Assembly (NCBI RefSeq): GCF_019091455.1 | Contig: NZ_JAGXJN010000002.1 | Coordinates: 62,001-126,000, forward strand | Direction of reading: 5' to 3' | DNA: 64,000 bases | Origin: Chitinophaga sp. GbtcB8 | Lineage (GTDB): Bacteria > Bacteroidota > Bacteroidia > Chitinophagales > Chitinophagaceae | Part shown: one piece after another, positions 60,091 to 64,000 of the stretch | Numbering within the stretch: the stretch's first letter is position 1 | Layout: each line of letters opens with the position of its first letter | The notes under the pieces: model-generated | What the model was told of the DNA's origin: nothing | The model's database searches: none | The model's input: the letters and a program-made list of their open reading frames with translations, nothing else | Translations under genes and position numbers: made by a program

Positions 60091-60918
60091 TCATTCAAAA
60101 ATAATACGCACCGTTTGATAAAAAGAGAGGTGCTGGTAACCGCCGGATTGCGTAAGCTGGTCACGGCCAAAGCTTTGCAGGCCAAACAGGCCGGCGGCAT
60201 TGCCTTTATTGATGGCAATTTCCAGGTAACCGGCGGCATTGAACAGGGCCAGCTTCTGGCCTTCCGCCACATCGGCATAGGTTTCGGAGAGCTGGTTAAT
60301 GACCTCATCCCGGCGGAAGAAGATCTTGAACTTACGCTGCCTGCGGTGTTCTTCAAACTGCTGGCGGGTAATGTTCACTACCACGTTCTCGAAATTGTCG
60401 ATATGGATGATCTGTCCTTCAATATAATCGTCGCCGGTAAGGGGCTGCAGGTTGTTCTTAATGGTAATATCCGTAGCGGGTGTGCCCAGCTGCTCCCAGG
60501 GCTGCCCATCCTGGATGCTCTTTAATGCCTGGGTAAACCGTTGTATAATGGTAAAGGTGTTCTTTGGTTTGGTGCTGTCCAGCTGCAGCTTCAGCACTTT
60601 AATGGCCTGGCCGCCGGTGATCATGGAGATCAGGCCGTTATCCGCGCAGCCAATGTATTGGCCATTCCATTCGGCCAGCAGCACGTGATCTGCTTTACGG
60701 TCAAACAGGTTAATGAGCACGATATGAAAGGTGGCGGGCGGGTACCAGGCAAAGGCGCTTTTGCAGATGTAAGTGGCCTGTGGTAAGTTAAAGGGGGAGA
60801 TGTGATGGGTGATATCCGCCACGTGACAACCCGGACAGTCCTGCCACAGCTGCCCTTTGATGGCACCTACGAGGTAATCCTGATAACCGATGTCTGATGT
60901 GAGCGTGATAATGGACAT
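60091..60918 (-). CDS. SAM hydrolase / SAM-dependent halogenase-fold protein (DUF62)
   Basis: 275 residues from the ATG at 60918 (MSIITLTSDIGYQDYLVGAIKG). The family converts S-adenosylmethionine with water to adenosine and methionine; sister enzymes are chlorinases and fluorinases. Asp9 in LTSDIG and the block VADITHHISPFN match the SAM site. QYIGCADNGLISMI and the C-terminal beta-barrel (GDDYIEGQIIHIDNFENVVVNI) are normal. No halide-site feature is apparent, so hydrolysis is the likely activity. The gene is monocistronic. Confidence 0.88.
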   Translation of the reverse strand: MSIITLTSDIGYQDYLVGAIKGQLWQDCPGCHVADITHHISPFNLPQATYICKSAFAWYPPATFHIVLINLFDRKADHVLLAEWNGQYIGCADNGLISMITGGQAIKVLKLQLDSTKPKNTFTIIQRFTQALKSIQDGQPWEQLGTPATDITIKNNLQPLTGDDYIEGQIIHIDNFENVVVNITRQQFEEHRRQRKFKIFFRRDEVINQLSETYADVAEGQKLALFNAAGYLEIAINKGNAAGLFGLQSFGRDQLTQSGGYQHLSFYQTVRIIFE

Positions 60919-61157
60919 GTACAATCAATCCGTATTCCTGTTCTTATAATTCCCTGCTTTTCCCTGGCCAGGCCGGGGTTTACTCAAAACTAAGTGCAAA
61001 GAAAGGTAAAAAATGGTGATTACCAATTGCAATTAGCGCTAAGTAATGCACTGTGGGTATTTAGGCGCGGGCGCCAGCCCTTGCCTGCTGATGAATGTGA
61101 GGGGTGGAAGTAGCAAGGAATGTGCCGGATATATGGTATTACGTGAACGGATGTATG

Positions 61158-61213
61158 TAATTAGCGGTTGGCAGTTAGCGGTTAGCGGTTAGCTGTGGGC
61201 GGTTGGCGGTCAG
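61158..61213. repeat. GCGGTTR heptad array at a gene 3' end (locus J)
   Basis: Words GCGGTTG, GCAGTTA, GCGGTTA, GCGGTTA, GCTGTGG, GCGGTTG, GCGGTCA in strict 7-bp register. The last word contains the stop codon of the gene at 61210-62232. Confidence 0.85.
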
Positions 61214-62232
61214 GAGGTAGACTCTTCCTCTTCTATCACCACTGGTTCCTCTGCTTCTGGCTCAGGAGCCTCCGTTGGTTCTGCTGTTGCAGAAGGGCTT
61301 TCCGCTACAGCGGAAGCTGTTTTTGCCGGCGCCGGTTTCTTTTTAGCCCATGAGGCTATACTAAATGCTTGTCCCTTTTGGATCTTTTCATTTTTTTCCT
61401 TTTGCTCTTTCCCCTTTTTTTCTTCACGTTTTCTTTTTTCTTTAGCCCTCCTTCGTGCTTCTGCTGATAGATTCTTTATTCCCCATTTATAAAGTATTTC
61501 TCCTGCCTCGTCATTCCAATAATGTAAGCCTAATTCAAACGTGTCATTTTCTACCTGTCCGGTGGCAGGACTAAGTAACGGCAACTCCTTCCTAAGCAAT
61601 GGTGTATTTTCATTAAAGGCAGCTGTTGCAAGTTTATGGCCCGGGTTAGCAACATTAGCCCAGTTAACATATCTTGTTGCCTGGGCAACGGCATTCTCTA
61701 CCCCGCCCTCCGGTTTTATTTCATAGATATCTTTGTCTTTTACCATATCTGCATAATGCCATGCTACGTCTGGTGGTACTGGTGGTATGCCGTATTCCCG
61801 TATCCAGCCACCATTTGCTTTTTGTATAAACTCATGTGCAACAGTCCCTTTGTCCTCATCATTAATTACATATCCGCGTTGTATATCGGCATCAGAGAAT
61901 ACACCTTCAACCGTAAGCCCGCTATCTTCATAATTAGCCACCCATTGCAATTGCTGGGGGGCGCATCTTCTCTGCAGCACATGAGCGCCGGTGCTTTCTT
62001 TTTTTTGCAAAGCCGGCTGCAGCCGTTCCTGTTTTTGCTGCACGGCAGACCATGATTCCTGTGGGGTGTGCCCTTGATGCCCGGTTTCAACAGGTTCCTC
62101 CGCTGCAAGATCTTTTAAAAGCTGAAGTGGCGCAACCGCTGGTTTAGCGGCGCCGGTGTGTGTGCTGTTATTGGTGGCAGCAGGTACCCTGGCGGCAGCA
62201 TTTGATGGGGCGTTTGTTTGTACTTGTTGCAT
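61210..62232 (-). CDS. Candidate nuclease-fold effector or toxin, unknown family
   Basis: 340 residues from the ATG at 62232 (MQQVQTNAPS); an upstream TTG extension is not favoured. There is no signal peptide. The N-terminal 100 residues are Gln/Ala-rich and disordered-looking, ending VLQRRC. The middle has a pattern like PD-(D/E)XK nuclease-fold toxins: Glu134 in TVAHEFI, Asp162 in HYADMV, then Glu171 and Lys173 in DIYEIKP, and a Q-x-x-R-Y helix. A Lys/Glu-rich coiled stretch (about 255-290) and a Pro/Ala/Glu acidic tail follow. No immunity gene is obvious. The low-complexity leader recalls cargo of contractile or polymorphic toxin systems, but I cannot assign a family. Confidence 0.55.
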   Translation of the reverse strand: MQQVQTNAPSNAAARVPAATNNSTHTGAAKPAVAPLQLLKDLAAEEPVETGHQGHTPQESWSAVQQKQERLQPALQKKESTGAHVLQRRCAPQQLQWVANYEDSGLTVEGVFSDADIQRGYVINDEDKGTVAHEFIQKANGGWIREYGIPPVPPDVAWHYADMVKDKDIYEIKPEGGVENAVAQATRYVNWANVANPGHKLATAAFNENTPLLRKELPLLSPATGQVENDTFELGLHYWNDEAGEILYKWGIKNLSAEARRRAKEKRKREEKKGKEQKEKNEKIQKGQAFSIASWAKKKPAPAKTASAVAESPSATAEPTEAPEPEAEEPVVIEEEESTS

Positions 62233-62333
62233 AGGTAAAGGAGAGAGAGAAGATAAGCATTTAATTACCCAAAACAAAGTATGCTGCCCTATAACATTTG
62301 AGATATCATATGATCATATGCGTGTGATGTGAA

Positions 62334-62361
62334 AAGCCGGAATGCTCTAACATCCCGGCTT
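62334..62361 (-). terminator. Terminator of the small His-rich lipoprotein gene
   Basis: AAGCCGG (62334-62340) pairs with CCGGCTT (62355-62361); on the minus strand the stem ends in a short T run. It lies 14 bp after the stop codon. Confidence 0.7.
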
Positions 62362-62375
62362 CTTATTAATGGTGT

Positions 62376-62519
62376 TTACCGGTAATACCCATGCCCATGA
62401 TGATGGTGATGATAATGCGGACGGGGATGATAATAACCCGGTCCCCTGCTTTCAACCATGCAGCTGCTGAATCCTGCAATAAGTGCTACTGCGATGATGA
62501 AATATTTTAATGGTTTCAT
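62376..62519 (-). CDS. Small His-rich lipoprotein
   Basis: A 47-residue gene read directly from the sequence. It has a lipoprotein signal (MKPLKYFIIAVALIAGFSSC, lipid Cys20), then a 27-residue tail with nine His and several Tyr and Pro (for example HYHHHHHGHGYY). It ends TAA at 62376-62378 and has its own terminator, which supports a real gene. The His tail could bind Zn, Ni or Cu ions at the outer surface or periplasm. No relative is named. Too short for family recognition; the exact function is inference. Confidence 0.8.
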   Translation of the reverse strand: MKPLKYFIIAVALIAGFSSCMVESRGPGYYHPRPHYHHHHHGHGYYR

Positions 62520-62744
62520 GCTTATAAGTTTTGAATGTGATGAATAGCTCAAAGTGGAACGTCTGCAGGCGGTTTCTACTTTTTGGTTTCGTTATAGTAA
62601 ATGACAAAACTGTGCCAGACCGGCATTGGGAGTGTTATTTATTGTTAAGGGAAGGCAAACATTAACAGTGTTTAACGCATGGGCTGACGCATTCCACCCT
62701 GTAAATTGACGTACCTGCGGCCTGCATTATTAAGCGCCCCGGTG

Positions 62745-62752
62745 TAAGTTTG
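62745..62752 (+). promoter_or_regulatory. -7 promoter element of the alpha/beta hydrolase gene
   Basis: TAAGTTTG matches TAnnTTTG 22 bp before the ATG at 62774. A -33 TTG at the usual distance is not clear. Confidence 0.5.
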
Positions 62753-62773
62753 TGCTATCGAAAACGCTATAAC

Positions 62774-63607
62774 ATGCCAAGAATAATAATTATATTTTTA
62801 CTGATCATAACACATTTACAAATGAATGCACAGCAGCAACCTACAGGCCGTTACGCAGCAGTGAACGGGTTACAGATGTATTACGAGATCCATGGCAGCG
62901 GTAAACCACTGGTTTTACTACATGGCGGCGGATCTACCATTGAATCTACCTTTGGCAGGATATTGCCGGAGCTGGCTAAAACCCAGCAGGTAATTGCTAT
63001 TGAGCTGCAGGCGCATGGGCATACGCTGGATGCTGACCGCCCGTTTGGTTTTGCAGAGGATGCGGATGATGTAGCAGCGTTACTGAAACAGCTGCAGATA
63101 CCCAAAGCGGATGTTATGGGCTTTAGCAATGGGGGCACGTCGGCCCTGGAGCTGGCTATACGCCACCCGGAAGTAGTTAACAAGCTGGTGCTGGCTTCTG
63201 CCGCTTACAAACGTTCCAATATGGTGCCCGGCTTTTTTGACGGTATGCAACATGCTACGCTGGATAATATGCCGCCTTTGCTGAAAGCCGCTTACCTGAA
63301 AGCCAACCCGGACCCGAAAGGATTACAGGCTATGTTTAACCGGGACAGTAACCGGATGCTGACCTTTAAAGACATCAGCGATGCAGATATAAAAGCCATA
63401 CAGGCGCCAACGTTAGTACTGAATGCTGATGCTGATGTAATACTTCCTGAGTCTGCGCTGGCACTATCCCGTTTGCTGCCGCATGCGCAGCTGGCCATAC
63501 TGCCGGGCGGGCATGGTGATTATATCGGAGAGATCTGCGCACCGGACCCAAATAGTGTAATACCTGCTCTGGTAACGGCCATGATTGTGGAGTTCCTTAA
63601 AAAATAA
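62774..63607 (+). CDS. Secreted alpha/beta hydrolase
   Basis: 277 residues from the ATG at 62774; the frame start at 62750 overlaps the -7 element. There is a signal peptide (PRIIIIFLLIITHLQMNA). The alpha/beta hydrolase fold shows PLVLLHGGGS (oxyanion region), the nucleophile elbow VMGFSNGGTSALELA (Ser118), NADADVILPESALAL with the likely Asp, and LPGGHGDYI with the catalytic His. Such enzymes cleave esters, lactones or related bonds; substrate unknown. It ends 12 bp before the convergent PorP/SprF gene. Confidence 0.9.
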   Translation: MPRIIIIFLLIITHLQMNAQQQPTGRYAAVNGLQMYYEIHGSGKPLVLLHGGGSTIESTFGRILPELAKTQQVIAIELQAHGHTLDADRPFGFAEDADDVAALLKQLQIPKADVMGFSNGGTSALELAIRHPEVVNKLVLASAAYKRSNMVPGFFDGMQHATLDNMPPLLKAAYLKANPDPKGLQAMFNRDSNRMLTFKDISDADIKAIQAPTLVLNADADVILPESALALSRLLPHAQLAILPGGHGDYIGEICAPDPNSVIPALVTAMIVEFLKK

Positions 63608-63619
63608 TGCGTTTCTTTT

Positions 63620-64000
63620 TTACCGGCGGAAGTTAGGGCAGAGGGTTTGCCGGCGCTCGCTTTGCCGGGTGTTCAGGAAACCGCGGTAGGATAATACCAG
63701 TTCCAATCCTCCGCGGTATTTTGATGCAGTGGCCAGCTTATCAATGTTCACATCGTAGCTCATACCTACCATAAAATTATACAGCTGTAGCTGTATAACG
63801 GGTATAACGGCATCGCTCATACGATAAAGTACACCGCCGGTAATGATCTGCTGCTCATCTCCAAAAAAATCATGACTTAACATTACGCCTGCCTGCATGG
63901 AGCTGATGCCTACGGGCGTAAAACGTTCGCCAAATTGTTTGAAATAATCTGCGTAAATAATGAAGCGGTCTTTTTCGCTGGTGGGGGTTGAGAGCCCGGC
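63620..64000 (-). CDS. PorP/SprF family T9SS outer-membrane protein, C-terminal part
   Basis: A partial gene; the frame is open to the right window edge. The 126 visible residues match the C-terminus of PorP/SprF proteins: FIIYADYFKQFGERFTPVGI, GVMLSHDFFGDEQQIITGGVLYRMSDAVIPVIQL, VGMSYDVNIDKL and GGLELVLSYRGFL with aromatic beta strands. Such proteins are outer-membrane barrels that help anchor or export T9SS type B proteins, and are often encoded beside one. No adhesin is beside it inside the window, but the type B protein at 14864 is a possible client. The N-terminus lies outside. Confidence 0.88.
   Translation of the reverse strand, partial: AGLSTPTSEKDRFIIYADYFKQFGERFTPVGISSMQAGVMLSHDFFGDEQQIITGGVLYRMSDAVIPVIQLQLYNFMVGMSYDVNIDKLATASKYRGGLELVLSYRGFLNTRQSERRQTLCPNFRR

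Noticed and set aside
60091..60918. Fluorinase or chlorinase
   Set aside because: No halide-site loop could be recognised; family hydrolase is the more economical reading.

Overview
The window is chromosomal DNA of a member of the Bacteroidota, most likely a Chitinophaga-like member of the Chitinophagaceae. The evidence is a SusC/SusD pair, proteins carrying type IX secretion (T9SS) sorting domains of both type A and type B, a PorP/SprF-like outer-membrane protein, the futalosine menaquinone enzyme MqnE, a DUF2723 glycosyltransferase, and several promoters of the Bacteroidota form TTG-N18-20-TAnnTTTG. Base composition is near 50 % GC. There is no prophage, insertion sequence, CRISPR array or rRNA operon.

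Layout. 1-3.8 kb: 3' part of smc, then an Xre/RES toxin-antitoxin pair. 3.9-8.3 kb: a lipoprotein cytochrome/dehydrogenase, a DUF192 lipoprotein and a Gfo/Idh/MocA oxidoreductase. 8.4-13.5 kb: mqnE, a T9SS-exported M43 metalloprotease and a CNT nucleoside transporter. 13.7-18.8 kb: a glycosyltransferase and a giant duplicated T9SS surface protein. 18.8-24.1 kb: class I aldolase, thioredoxin, dnaE. 24.3-38.4 kb: an NlpC/P60 lipoprotein followed by a surface-polysaccharide cluster (glycosyltransferases, SAM methyltransferases, a Wzx-type flippase, YfhO), with a queuosine-precursor transporter inside it. 38.5-43.4 kb: SusD and SusC. 43.6-47.0 kb: Nudix hydrolase, corA, dapF, nucleoside phosphorylase. 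47.1-50 kb: tRNA-Cys, GNAT acetyltransferase, then DUF1080 and Gfo/Idh/MocA genes, which with the TIM-barrel isomerase at 55.5 kb resemble the keto-sugar route of glycoside breakdown. 50-53 kb: a VWA/MoxR-like AAA+ pair. 53.4-59.7 kb: SDR, AraC regulator, sugar isomerase-like protein, DUF2723 glycosyltransferase. 60-64 kb: SAM hydrolase, a candidate nuclease-fold effector, a 47-residue His-rich lipoprotein, an alpha/beta hydrolase and a partial PorP/SprF gene.

The least explained structure is intergenic. At about fifteen places the DNA between genes is built from degenerate 7-bp words (8-bp at one locus) in tandem, usually folded back as a long palindrome. Each locus has its own vocabulary, and many arrays start or end on, or within a few bases of, a stop codon. 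Every convergent gene pair with more than 100 bp between stops (four of four) has a long palindrome in the gap; convergent pairs without one are separated by at most 12 bp. Three loci (6.2, 8.3 and 46.0 kb) share a core including TTATGTTATG. They may act as bidirectional terminators or 3'-end elements, or be spreading like REP elements; I know of no description of them in this phylum.

All calls come from reading the sequence and from family knowledge; no database search was run.
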